A stretch of DNA of 64,000 nt, from the NCBI GenBank assembly GCA_964424105.1, contig CAYRHJ010000013.1, positions 127,008 to 191,007 on the forward strand, written 5' to 3'. The notes beneath the pieces were generated by a model that searched no databases, was not told the origin of the DNA, and was given only the letters and a program-made list of their open reading frames with translations. Shown in pieces: positions 46,205 to 54,577 of this stretch; within the stretch, counting starts at the first letter, position 1; the number at the start of each line of letters is the position of its first letter. This DNA is from CAYRHJ01 sp964424105. GTDB taxonomy: Bacteria > Planctomycetota > Phycisphaerae > UBA1845. The position numbers were made by a program, and so were the translations under genes.

Positions 46205-46612
46205 GTGTGTCGCGTGTCAGTCAACACCATCAAGCCGCCGTCCGATTGCCCAGCCATCCGCGTGGTCATGATGCCACGGGACTTGAACGCTGCCCACACT
46301 ATTTTCGGCGGGGTGTTGTTGAGTTACATCGATCAGGCTGGCTTTGTCGAAGCCCGACGGCAGGCGCATCATCGCTACGTGACGGTGGCGATACGCGAAG
46401 TGATTTTTCATGAGCCGGTGTACGTGGGGGACGTGGTCAGCTTTCACTGCGAGACCGTCAAGATCGGGCGCACATCGATTACGGTGCACGTGACGGTTTC
46501 CGTGGACCGATTTGAACAACCCCACGAGACCGTCAAGGTCACCGACGCGGAAATCGTTTTCGTGGCGATTGACGAAAATCACAAGCCCAAGCCCATCTTC
46601 GCTGGTTCATGA
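46205..46612 (+). CDS. Acyl-CoA thioesterase (YciA-like hotdog)
   Basis: 135 residues. HTIFGGVLLSYIDQAGFVEA near residue 30 is the hotdog helix with its catalytic acid, and the beta strands 'YVTVAIREVIFHEPVYVGDV' follow. YciA-type enzymes hydrolyse acyl-CoA in the cytoplasm. The start is GTG 46205, or GTG 46214 (MSVNTIKPP). It is a single gene; the preceding 280 bases show nothing clear. Confidence 0.85.
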   Translation: MCRVSVNTIKPPSDCPAIRVVMMPRDLNAAHTIFGGVLLSYIDQAGFVEARRQAHHRYVTVAIREVIFHEPVYVGDVVSFHCETVKIGRTSITVHVTVSVDRFEQPHETVKVTDAEIVFVAIDENHKPKPIFAGS

Positions 46613-46975
46613 GCTGACATCGATTACCCTGAATGATTTGTGTCACGAAGGTTCGGTCGGATAAGTGGCAGCATGCCGGTCGCGGCGCAGAAGAATGTGC
46701 AAATTCGAATGCGGCCCCGTCGGTTCAGAGAACTTGGGCCACCTGACCACACGCCATGATCATCGGCTCCCCCACGTCTAAAGACGTGGGCCACCCAGCC
46801 TAGCATGTTCGAAATTCTTCGAACGCCGATCGTCGAGACCCCACCCATCGCTGCGCGATGAATAGGGCACCCTCCGACAACTCGGTTGAAACGGTTTGGG
46901 TGTTCGTCCGCTCCCTGACGGTCGCGGCTCTGATACGAGGCAGGCAGAATGACAGACTACCCTGGCGTGGCCGGG
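46613..46975. repeat. Gap with dispersed repeats
   Basis: Contains CCCACGTC-TAAA-GACGTGGG (46770-46789, a hairpin), the inverted counterpart of the 'CCATCCATCGC' element (46838-46868), and a copy of the main dispersed palindrome at 46906-46930 (CCGCTCCCTGACGGTCGCGG). No gene was recognised. Confidence 0.65.
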
Positions 46976-47599
46976 TCAGATGGCTGCGGATGACGATCGG
47001 TCGAGGAGGCGGCACAGTCGAGATTTCACGATTGGCCAGTCGGTGTCGATGATGCTGTAAAAGACGGAGTCACGAATTTCACCGTCGGAACACAGTCGAT
47101 GTTTGCGGTGAAGCCCTTCCCGTACGGCGCCGATCCGCTCGATGGCCCGCTGCGAGCGTTCGTTTCTGCCATCGGTCTTCAGTTGAACCCGGGCTGCACC
47201 CAGCGATTCGAAAGCGTGTTGGAGCAACAACCATTTGCATTCCGTATTGATGGGCGTGCGATGGAACGCGGTGCCCAACCACGTCCAACCGATTTCCAGG
47301 CCCCGTGCCGATCGGCGGATGTCCATGAATCGCGTGGAACCCACGGCTTGGCGGCTATGAAGATCGATGGTCGCGAAGGGGATTTCGTGGCCTCGTTCGT
47401 GGTCGGCGAGGGTTGTGCGAATCCAATCGAGCATGTCCTGCGGTGATTGGGGCATTCGAATGGGCATGTATCGCCAGATGTCGGTGTCTTGACTTGCTCC
47501 AAAAAGTTCGTCCGCATGCCGAAGTTCGAGCGGTTCCAGACGAACGTATCGTCCGGTCAGAACCGTCGGCTGTGGGTCGAAGGGGTTTTTGTTGAACAT
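46976..47599 (-). CDS. GNAT family N-acetyltransferase
   Basis: 207 residues from ATG 47599 (MFNKNPFDPQPTVLTG); an ATG 5 codons earlier is possible. The RimJ/RimL-type GNAT pattern LTGRYVRLEPLELRHADELF is followed by GLEIGWTWLGTAFHRTPINT (acetyl-CoA loop region) and 'NERSQRAIERIGAVREGLHR'. It acetylates an amino group on a protein or small molecule; target unknown. It stands alone upstream of a repeat-rich gap. Confidence 0.88.
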   Translation of the reverse strand: MFNKNPFDPQPTVLTGRYVRLEPLELRHADELFGASQDTDIWRYMPIRMPQSPQDMLDWIRTTLADHERGHEIPFATIDLHSRQAVGSTRFMDIRRSARGLEIGWTWLGTAFHRTPINTECKWLLLQHAFESLGAARVQLKTDGRNERSQRAIERIGAVREGLHRKHRLCSDGEIRDSVFYSIIDTDWPIVKSRLCRLLDRSSSAAI

Positions 47600-47777
47600 C
47601 GGGATTTCCAGCAATCGTTCGTGAAGTTTCGTTTTCTTGGCCTTGATTCAATGAGCGCCAAGCGCGTCTGCCGGCGTTGTTGGTTTGAATTGTCGCACGT
47701 TTTGGAACGGTATCAATAGTGTTGAAACGGTTCAGGGGTTCGTCCAACTGAACGTGAAGGCCGATTCGCTTTCCGTA

Positions 47778-47815
47778 AAAACGCCACGGGCCGCGGTTGG
47801 CCCGCGGTCCGTGGT
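47778..47815 (-). terminator. Intrinsic terminator of flagellin gene
   Basis: On the minus strand, 42 bases after the flagellin stop, a 13-bp stem (CCACGGACCGCGG with CCGCGGCCCGTGG, loop GCCAA) is followed by a T-run (GTTTTTA). This is a strong rho-independent terminator. Confidence 0.85.
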
Positions 47816-47856
47816 TGAAGGGAAAGGCCCCCCCGGCTTTCCCGGTACGGTCTCGA

Positions 47857-49326
47857 TTATCCCAGCAGTGAAAGAATCTGCGATGCCTGCTGGTTGGCTA
47901 GGCCGAGCAGCGAGATGCCCGAGTTGAGCAACACCGTCTGCCGATTCAGCTCGGCGGTCGCCACGGCGAAGTCTGTGTCCCCGATGATGCTGGTGGCCTG
48001 CGTCAGGCCTGTCTTCTGCGCCTCGAGCGAGTTGATGGACGAACGCACCTGAAACTTTTGAAACGCTCCGATACGTCCACGCTCCGTGGCTACGTCGTTG
48101 ATGGCTTTTCGCACCGTTTTCAGGGCGGTGGCTACGTCCGTGTTCAAGTCGGCTGATTGACCTCCGCGAAGGTCGGAAAGAAACGCCCCCGTGTCTCCAC
48201 CGCCCAGATTGATGCTGAGCAAGGGATTCACGCCGATGGTGACGCGTGTGGAGCTGTCGGAACCGAGCTGGAACGTCGCCCCGCCGGTGATCTCCACGGA
48301 AAAAGTCTCCGTGTTAGATCGGTTGGCGACTCGCCCGTAGCCGTAGTCTTCTTCCAGACTGTACTGAAAACTAAGGCCGTTGCCGGTGAAGTGAACGTCC
48401 AAGCCGTCCACGGTCGCGTTTTGACCGTTGACGGTGACGCTCGCGTCCACGCCCTCCACGCGAGACGTTTCGATGAAGGCGAAGGTCGTCGCGGTTCCGG
48501 TTTGCTTCAATACCCCTCCGGAAAGCACGTCGACACTGATGAACTCGTCATTTCCAAAACCCGTAGTGTGCAGTTCGATATTGTTATTGATGGTGACGGC
48601 GCTGACACCGGTCTGTGCAGTGGCGGTGTTGATCGCCGACACAATGCCGTCACGCGTCAGTCCGCTGCCAATTTCAAGAACTGCATTTCCCAATGTTCCA
48701 GTAATGGAAATGGAGGTCGTCCCACTGGTATTGAGGGTCGTTCCACCCGCGCCGAACGACGCCGCTGTTATCGCGGCTGATGCAGTCTGGGCGGACGCAG
48801 TGATGGTCGCGGTGACACTGATGGCAGAGGATGATTGCGGTCGGGAATACACGCGCAGGTTTGTGACCTTGGTGCTGTCCACGCCCGTCGTATTGATGCC
48901 CAAACTGCCGTCCAAAAGACGCTTGCCACTGAATGACGTCGTGCGGATGATTCGGTCAATGGATTGGATGGCGGAATCGATTTGGGCCTGATTGGCTGCC
49001 ACCTCTGCCGCAGTCACGCCGCTGGCATTGGCAGATGCCGCCGTCAGCGTTTCAATTTCCGTCAACAAGGAGCCGACTTCCTGAAGTGCCGCGTCGGCCA
49101 CCGCCATTTGCGAATCCGTCCGCTGATTGCTATCGATGGCCGCACTGACCTTGGTCAGTTCGGAATTGAGCGACTCCAGGGCGATCAGTCCGGCGGGATT
49201 GTCCGCACCAGTGTTGATCTTCTTTCCGGTGGTCAACTGCGTCAGTGCAGTCGATTGACGGCTCGTGGTCCGGTTTATGATGCTCAACAATGATAGCGTG
49301 TTGGTGTTGGTGATAGTCAGCGCCAT
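47857..49326 (-). CDS. Flagellin
   Basis: 489 residues from ATG 49326 (MALTITNTNTLSLLSIINRT), with GGAAGGG upstream. The N-terminal D0/D1 helices (1-165, including LTTGKKINTGADNPAGLIAL) and the C-terminal D1/D0 helices (410-489, ending QTVLLNSGISLLGLANQQAS) are conserved. The variable middle (about 170-400) is Ser/Thr-rich and predicted surface-exposed, offering O-glycosylation sites. A single flagellin gene is seen, with no other flagellar genes nearby. An intrinsic terminator follows and repeats lie upstream. Confidence 0.95.
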   Translation of the reverse strand: MALTITNTNTLSLLSIINRTTSRQSTALTQLTTGKKINTGADNPAGLIALESLNSELTKVSAAIDSNQRTDSQMAVADAALQEVGSLLTEIETLTAASANASGVTAAEVAANQAQIDSAIQSIDRIIRTTSFSGKRLLDGSLGINTTGVDSTKVTNLRVYSRPQSSSAISVTATITASAQTASAAITAASFGAGGTTLNTSGTTSISITGTLGNAVLEIGSGLTRDGIVSAINTATAQTGVSAVTINNNIELHTTGFGNDEFISVDVLSGGVLKQTGTATTFAFIETSRVEGVDASVTVNGQNATVDGLDVHFTGNGLSFQYSLEEDYGYGRVANRSNTETFSVEITGGATFQLGSDSSTRVTIGVNPLLSINLGGGDTGAFLSDLRGGQSADLNTDVATALKTVRKAINDVATERGRIGAFQKFQVRSSINSLEAQKTGLTQATSIIGDTDFAVATAELNRQTVLLNSGISLLGLANQQASQILSLLG

Positions 49327-49414
49327 GATCGTGCCCTTCCGTACCGAGTTCGGCGAGAAAACTGTCTGTCCCGTGGAAGTGAGCTTATGATACGTCAAGG
49401 CGCCCGGCAAATTA

Positions 49415-49432
49415 GGCAAAACAAATTTTGCC
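49415..49432. promoter_or_regulatory. Perfect inverted repeat upstream of flagellin
   Basis: GGCAAAA-CAAA-TTTTGCC, 7-bp arms with a 4-base loop, lies about 90-105 bases before the flagellin ATG. It may be an operator or an mRNA leader hairpin. Confidence 0.45.
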
Positions 49433-49559
49433 ATTCAGTGCCAGGGACTCGACATCCTTGATTTTTCAGGACACTGCATTGATTTTGACGGTCCGTTCAT
49501 CATAATCGATCAAAAGTACCCACACGTGCGGCTTGCGTAAACGTCCGACGTGCGGAACG

Positions 49560-49592
49560 CCAACGCAGTTATCACTCCAATGCAGTTATCAC
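49560..49592. promoter_or_regulatory. Tandem direct repeat upstream of flagellin
   Basis: CCAACGCAGTTATCAC and TCCAATGCAGTTATCAC are directly adjacent, about 240 bases upstream of the flagellin ATG. Two near-identical 16-17 base units side by side suggest a binding site for a dimeric activator. No protein can be named. Confidence 0.4.
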
Positions 49593-49697
49593 ACGCGCAG
49601 GAATACGGGCATGAACCCATAGATAGTAATGCATTCCCAGTTGCGGTCGTTGGCGAATGGAATGGATGACCGTCGAGAATAGTCCCAAAAGCAGGTG

Positions 49698-50453
49698 TCA
49701 GTTGGGGGGCTGGGTCTGTAAAGCGAGCGCATAGCGACGGAGCAAGGCGCACGACGATGGTTGACGTTCCATTATGTGCGAAAGGTGGTAGTCGAACAGG
49801 TCAAACCAGCCGCCCTGGTCCGCATCGGTGGTTGGCGACGTCCCTTCGAGCACCGCCCGCCTGACGGCCACTCGCCTTTTTTCAACGCGGGCGCCTTCAC
49901 AGTTGCGGCACAACAGGCCGCCTTCATGCGAGGAAAAATAGATATCCCGCGATTGTTCCAAGCCGCCCCCGCATCCCACACACCGGTCCGTCTGTGGCAG
50001 CAGGCCGACCTCGTCCAATAACTGTCGCTGGAAGGTAACCAATCCGGGAATGACGTTTTTGCCCTGCGAAAGCTGCGATAGAAAAGCCACCGTCTGATCA
50101 AATAGCGTCGGATGGGCATCCCAATCTTCCGTCAAGGCCGACACGACGTCCGCGACGTACTGGGATGCGTGAAAGCGCGGAAGGGTTTCGGTGAGTCCGA
50201 GAAAAACTCGAGTCTGTTTCCATTCCGTCAGGGTGGCCAAGGCTTCCTGCCCGACTTGGCGCACGAAGAACACCAGTTGTCCGACCTCTAGAAGCTCCAT
50301 CCCCGCATTGAACCGCTTGGCCGTCGAGCGACGGGCCCCCTTGGCGATCACGCGGACCTTGCCATTGGTCCGCGAAAACAGCGTCACCACTTGTGAAGAT
50401 TCCGAGTATTCCGTTCGACGAAGGACAATCGCTTGATCGGAAATGAGTGGCAT
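49698..50453 (-). CDS. recO: DNA repair protein RecO
   Basis: 251 residues from ATG 50453 (MPLISDQAIVLRRTEYSESS). RecO loads RecA with RecF and RecR and anneals single strands. The N-terminal OB fold (about 1-80, with VTLFSRTNGKVRVIAKGARR) is followed by a helical domain. The zinc site is made by CVGCG (near 155) and CRNC (near 180). The next gene on the same strand upstream is nadD, about 110 bases away. Confidence 0.92.
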   Translation of the reverse strand: MPLISDQAIVLRRTEYSESSQVVTLFSRTNGKVRVIAKGARRSTAKRFNAGMELLEVGQLVFFVRQVGQEALATLTEWKQTRVFLGLTETLPRFHASQYVADVVSALTEDWDAHPTLFDQTVAFLSQLSQGKNVIPGLVTFQRQLLDEVGLLPQTDRCVGCGGGLEQSRDIYFSSHEGGLLCRNCEGARVEKRRVAVRRAVLEGTSPTTDADQGGWFDLFDYHLSHIMERQPSSCALLRRYALALQTQPPN

Positions 50454-50560
50454 GCAACGTCCCCGCGGCGATGTTCGTCTCAATGCGCCCGCCAACGACT
50501 CGTGCGACACGCGAGCAATTGTCGGCGGTCCGTGAATCGACCGGTGGGGGCTACGAGCAG

Positions 50561-51199
50561 CTAACCGCCGGGCGACGTCGCCGGGTCGATGTAGAGTCGC
50601 CGCTGCTCGATGTAGGATCGCACCTCGTCCGGCACCAGATATCGGATCGACCGTCCTTCACGCACGCGCTTGCGAATGTCGGTCGCGGATATTTCGATCC
50701 GGGGCGTCTCCATTACGTCGCGCATCAAACGTTCGATCTGTGCCCGCGACAACGCTCCGGACAGCACCGACTCCGCAGGTCGCTCCCAACCGGGTCGGAC
50801 AGCCGTCACCACCCGCACGCGATCCACCAACTCGGAAACACGATGCCAGTTGTGCAAGTCAGCCAAGGAATCACAGCCGATAACCCAAAACAACTCCGCA
50901 CCGTCTTGGTAATGGTCGCGGAAATGATCGATGGTGTGAATGGAATAGGTCGGACCGGCTTGGCGAAGATCGAAGTCGCTGAACTCGAATAGCGGTTCGC
51001 TTGCGATGGCCAACCGAATCATCTCGGCGCAATGCCCGACGCTCGATAATTCCCGCGCGTTCTTGTGCGGCGGATGGGCGGAGGGGAGAAAAATCAGTTT
51101 CGTCAGATTCAGCATCTCAGCTACGGCGCGTGCGCTGATCAGATGTCCGAAATGAATGGGATCGAAGCTGCCCCCCAATAGCCCGATGCGTTTGACCAT
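50561..51199 (-). CDS. nadD: Nicotinate-nucleotide adenylyltransferase
   Basis: 212 residues. NadD joins nicotinate mononucleotide with ATP in NAD synthesis. RIGLLGGSFDPIHFGHLISA is the nucleotidyltransferase loop with the HxGH motif, and ISATDIRKRVREGRSI is the second conserved motif (ISSTxIR). The length is usual for the family. It is followed by recO on the same strand. The redox regulator gene rex is about 470 bases away and divergent, which fits a link to NAD metabolism but proves none. Confidence 0.94.
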   Translation of the reverse strand: MVKRIGLLGGSFDPIHFGHLISARAVAEMLNLTKLIFLPSAHPPHKNARELSSVGHCAEMIRLAIASEPLFEFSDFDLRQAGPTYSIHTIDHFRDHYQDGAELFWVIGCDSLADLHNWHRVSELVDRVRVVTAVRPGWERPAESVLSGALSRAQIERLMRDVMETPRIEISATDIRKRVREGRSIRYLVPDEVRSYIEQRRLYIDPATSPGG

Positions 51200-51667
51200 C
51201 TGAACGATGCCGCCTTTCGCCGATTCACAGGGATCAAACTTCGGCTCGTTTCGCGAGCCGCACGGGCCTGTCTTTGACGTGAGCGCTGACGCGTGTCAAG
51301 GGCCTGTGCCCGCCTATGGGCTGGATTCCGGCTTGCGCCGGAATGACGATGTTCACTTTTTGCCGCCCTCCGCAGTAACAGCCACCCATCATCTTGAATT
51401 TGATTCGCATGGTGTGTACCGGCGATTCATCAGAACCACGCGGGTTTGACGATTGATTCGCCGGCTTGATATAGTTCCCGGCGGGCCAACCAATGGCGGG
51501 CGGATTTGTTGATGTTTGAATGGTATGATGAAGTTCATCCGTTCTGGCCGTAGAACCGTCACCCCGGCGAAAGCCGGGGTCCAGGCAAGCGTGCTGCCGT
51601 TCCAGGCTTTCGCGGAAACAACCACCATCGTTCAATTGACCATTCAAAGATCAATAGAACTGCGAAC
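51200..51667. repeat. nadD-rex divergent gap with two hairpin repeats
   Basis: Two dispersed hairpins of a common 'genomic REP' style face each other: TTCCGGC-TTGC-GCCGGAA (about 51326-51343) and CCCCGGC-GAAA-GCCGGGG (about 51561-51578). No Rex operator (TTGTGA-type palindrome) was recognised before rex. Confidence 0.55.
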
Positions 51668-52315
51668 ATGTCGAAAAAGAACGCCATCCCCGGGCCGGCC
51701 ATCCGCCGGTTGAGTTTGTATCTGCGACAATTGGAAGCGTTGCAATCCCGCGAGGAGCGGACGATTTCCAGCCGCATGCTCGGAGCCGCGTTGGGTCTTT
51801 CCGACGCGCAGGTGCGAAAGGACCTGGCCTACTTCGGCCAATTCGGGCACGCCGGCATCGGATATCACGTGGAAGAGTTGACCGGTCGCCTCCGCGAGAT
51901 CCTGGGAACGGACAAGGATTGGAACGTGCTTCTCGTGGGGGCGGGCAACCTGGGTCGGGCACTGTTGGCCTATCGCGGATTCGCCAAGCGAGGGTTTCAC
52001 ATCGTAGCCGTGTTTGACAAGGACGTAGCCATCATCGGGCAGACCGTCACCGGCGTGCGGGACGTCACCATTCAACACATCGACGAAATGAACGCCGTGG
52101 TCAAAGCCCGAAACATTCAACTGGGCATATTGGCCGTGCCGGCAGACGCCGCCCAGGCCGTCGCGGATCGAATCATGTCGGCGGGCGTTCGGGGCCTATT
52201 GAATTTCGCGCCGGTCACGTTGCGCCAAGAGATGGAGGCCATGGCTGCGGTCGATCTGTCCGTCCATTTGGAGCAGCTCTCGTTTCGGCTCGCTCGCACG
52301 AGTCGGTCGAAATGA
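51668..52315 (+). CDS. rex: Redox-sensing transcriptional repressor Rex
   Basis: 215 residues. Rex senses the NADH/NAD ratio and represses respiration and fermentation genes. The N-terminal winged helix (about 1-80, with RMLGAALGLSDAQVRKDLAY) is followed by a Rossmann domain starting LLVGAGNLGRALLAYRGF (GxGNxG, near 92). The C-terminal domain-swapped helix is present (VDLSVHLEQLSFRLAR). It is a complete, normal member of the family. Targets are not evident in the window. Confidence 0.94.
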   Translation: MSKKNAIPGPAIRRLSLYLRQLEALQSREERTISSRMLGAALGLSDAQVRKDLAYFGQFGHAGIGYHVEELTGRLREILGTDKDWNVLLVGAGNLGRALLAYRGFAKRGFHIVAVFDKDVAIIGQTVTGVRDVTIQHIDEMNAVVKARNIQLGILAVPADAAQAVADRIMSAGVRGLLNFAPVTLRQEMEAMAAVDLSVHLEQLSFRLARTSRSK

Positions 52316-52673
52316 CGTTTCCCCCACCGCGAACATCGAAATAAAAAAAACGCCAAACATATTCAGAGCCGCGACCCTGGACGCGACCAAGGCGGAAGCG
52401 TCCAGTATGGCAAACGGACGACGCTGTCCATGGCACTCGAACCGCGTCACTACCTCCAGAAACCACCTGTTCTGGGAGCGGTCTTCCGGTTCATTCGAAT
52501 GGCAGGTCGGTCATTGTGTTGGGCGCTCTAATTTTCGGATGGGCCTGGCTCGCGCGGGACCGGTCCGAACGGCGGGATTGTCTGATCGTTGACCGCGGTC
52601 ACGAATGCGCGGTCCCGCGTGTGTTTCGTCAGGGAGTCACTGCCCGTGCGGCCGACACGTGAAGTTCAATCGT

Positions 52674-54065
52674 TTAATGAACTTCCAGCACCGATCGCTC
52701 GCTGCCGCCGCCGGTCGGTTCCGAATCTGGATTCAATGGGTCTGATTGCCACTGACCGTCCACGACGAATTGGTATCGATATCGTCCGGGCGACAGCTTC
52801 AGTGTCGCCTCGAAAACGTCGGTCTCGTCGATCGGCGCCATCGGATTGGAATCGGGAATCCATTCGTTGAAATCCCCGACCAGCCGAACCTCGCGAGCGC
52901 CGGCGAATCGATTCCGAAATACGATACCCTGTTCGGTTTGCAAAGCCCCGTAAATCTGTGAGAGCTTGCGATTGATTCGTTCGTCCTGTTCCAGCGAGGT
53001 GGACCGAGTCAGCGCTGGCTTTGACGGTGCCTTCGGTGCACCAACCGGGATGATCAGCGTCACCGGCGTCGCTGGTGTCGTCGGTGTGGCTGCTGTCGTC
53101 GGTGTGCCTGGCATCGCGCGGGTAGTCGATCTCGCAGGAGTGGCTGGTGTTGCTGGCGAAACCGACGTGGGCGTGCGGGATTCGTTTTGGGCGAGCAGTG
53201 GCCGCGATTTTGAAAACAGGGGCTTGGTTGACGCGAGAAGTCGATCCGCGTCCCGACCCATTGCCTGACTGACGCGCTCGACATCCGATTGCTTTGCATC
53301 GTCTCGCCCGCCGGCTTCGTCGCCATGCAATTCCGCGCTCAGTGCCAGAAAATCGCGGGCACCCATGCTTCCCGGCGCGTATTCCGTAATAGGCTGACCC
53401 AGGCTCGCTCCTTCTTTCAGCTTGGTATTGAAATTGATGACCGTAGCCATCAGCCTCGAACCAAATCTCCGGCGAAGCTCCGCGAGAAACCCCCGTCCCA
53501 TTTTTGTTCGTACGTCGTATTGGTTGGCCAGCACACGTATTTGGATCGACCGATGATGTTCGTTCGCAAGTGCTTCCAGCGCCGCGAGCTGTTTGGATAG
53601 TCCATGTAACGAGAAATAACCCGTGTCCACCGGGAGCAACACTTCATCCGCCCACAGAATGGCACGTTCGTACACCCATTCGCGTTGGGCTGGGCAATCG
53701 ATGATGACGAAATCAAAACTCGTCCGCGCTTCGGTGAGGAGGGCGTCAAATCGGTCGAAACGATCGTCGGCTTCAATCCCCAGCCAAGACGAGCGACAAG
53801 GTAGCAGTTGAAAATTCGGCGAAATACCCCAGGCCAAGTGTTTCAACGGAGTCGGATTTGCGTCATTCGACGTCGCGGAGCCTGCTTCCACGATGCGTTC
53901 CAACATTTCTTCTGACACAGCCAATCCTACCGCGCAATGACCCTGGGGATCGAGATCGACCAATAACACCTGCCGACCCTGTTGGGCCAGCGTAGCCGCC
54001 AGATTGATGGCAACTGTGGTCTTTCCGACTCCTCCCTTTTCATTGACTACCGCGATGGTTTTCAT
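52674..54065 (-). CDS. ParA/MinD-type ATPase fused to CBM48 domain
   Basis: 463 residues from ATG 54065 (MKTIAVVNEKGGVGKTTVAI). Residues 1-245 form a ParA-type ATPase with deviant Walker A KGGVGKTT, LLVDLDPQGHCAVGLA (switch I) and FVIIDCPAQREWVYERAILW (Walker B). Residues about 255-365 form a Thr/Pro/Ala-rich linker with TPATPAT-type repeats. Residues about 380-463 (VRLVGDFNEWIPDSNPMAPI, then LKLSPGRYRYQFVVDGQWQS) form an AMPK-beta/isoamylase N-terminal type glycogen-binding fold (CBM48). The fusion of a positioning ATPase and a glycan-binding module is unusual. No ParB gene is adjacent. Confidence 0.85.
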   Translation of the reverse strand: MKTIAVVNEKGGVGKTTVAINLAATLAQQGRQVLLVDLDPQGHCAVGLAVSEEMLERIVEAGSATSNDANPTPLKHLAWGISPNFQLLPCRSSWLGIEADDRFDRFDALLTEARTSFDFVIIDCPAQREWVYERAILWADEVLLPVDTGYFSLHGLSKQLAALEALANEHHRSIQIRVLANQYDVRTKMGRGFLAELRRRFGSRLMATVINFNTKLKEGASLGQPITEYAPGSMGARDFLALSAELHGDEAGGRDDAKQSDVERVSQAMGRDADRLLASTKPLFSKSRPLLAQNESRTPTSVSPATPATPARSTTRAMPGTPTTAATPTTPATPVTLIIPVGAPKAPSKPALTRSTSLEQDERINRKLSQIYGALQTEQGIVFRNRFAGAREVRLVGDFNEWIPDSNPMAPIDETDVFEATLKLSPGRYRYQFVVDGQWQSDPLNPDSEPTGGGSERSVLEVH

Positions 54066-54473
54066 CAGGACCGGCCTTTCCGATGGTTTACAATCGTTTT
54101 GGATTCGAGAAACGCGATCCGCGAACGAGGATTTGCATGCAGTGTGGATTGCATTTCTGACCACGCGATTGCATTCGCGATTTCAGAAAATCCCACGCAG
54201 GATCGTTATCGCCCGATTTTATCGGCTCTCAACACTGGAAACTTAAGCCTATCGGACCTTGTGCCATGTGGGCATTGAAGGCATTAGCGAATTCAAAAGG
54301 CCATGCCCGGGAAGAAGTTCAAGCGTCAAGCGACGAATCCATCCGGGGTTGAACGGACCAGCCGACCTTTTAGCCTTCGGCGGCCTTGCTTTTCAGCTTG
54401 CGATCACCCGGTTAGAATCCTGGGGCGCTTTTGTCGAGCGAGCGGAATTGACGGCCCGGGAACTTCCAATAGT

Positions 54474-54548
54474 AGGCCTGGAAACGTCGAATGGGCCTGG
54501 AAACGTCGAATGGGCCTGGAAACGTCGAATGGGCCTGGAAACTGTGAA
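54474..54548. repeat. 19-base tandem repeat upstream of coiled-coil gene
   Basis: About four copies of GCCTGGAAACGTCGAATGG (the first and last imperfect) lie 30-100 bases before the start of the large coiled-coil gene, in the place where its promoter or leader should be. Confidence 0.85.
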
Positions 54549-54577
54549 AAGGCTTCGCCATTCCGGAATCGATACCT

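Noticed and set aside
49440..49460. Sigma-54 promoter for flagellin (minus strand TGGCACTGAATGGCA)
   Set aside because: The GG and GC elements are 9 bases apart instead of 10 and the -12 part is GGC rather than TGC, so it does not meet the consensus.
51200..51667. Small genes in the nadD-rex gap
   Set aside because: All frames cross two inverted hairpin repeats and have no ribosome site or family likeness.
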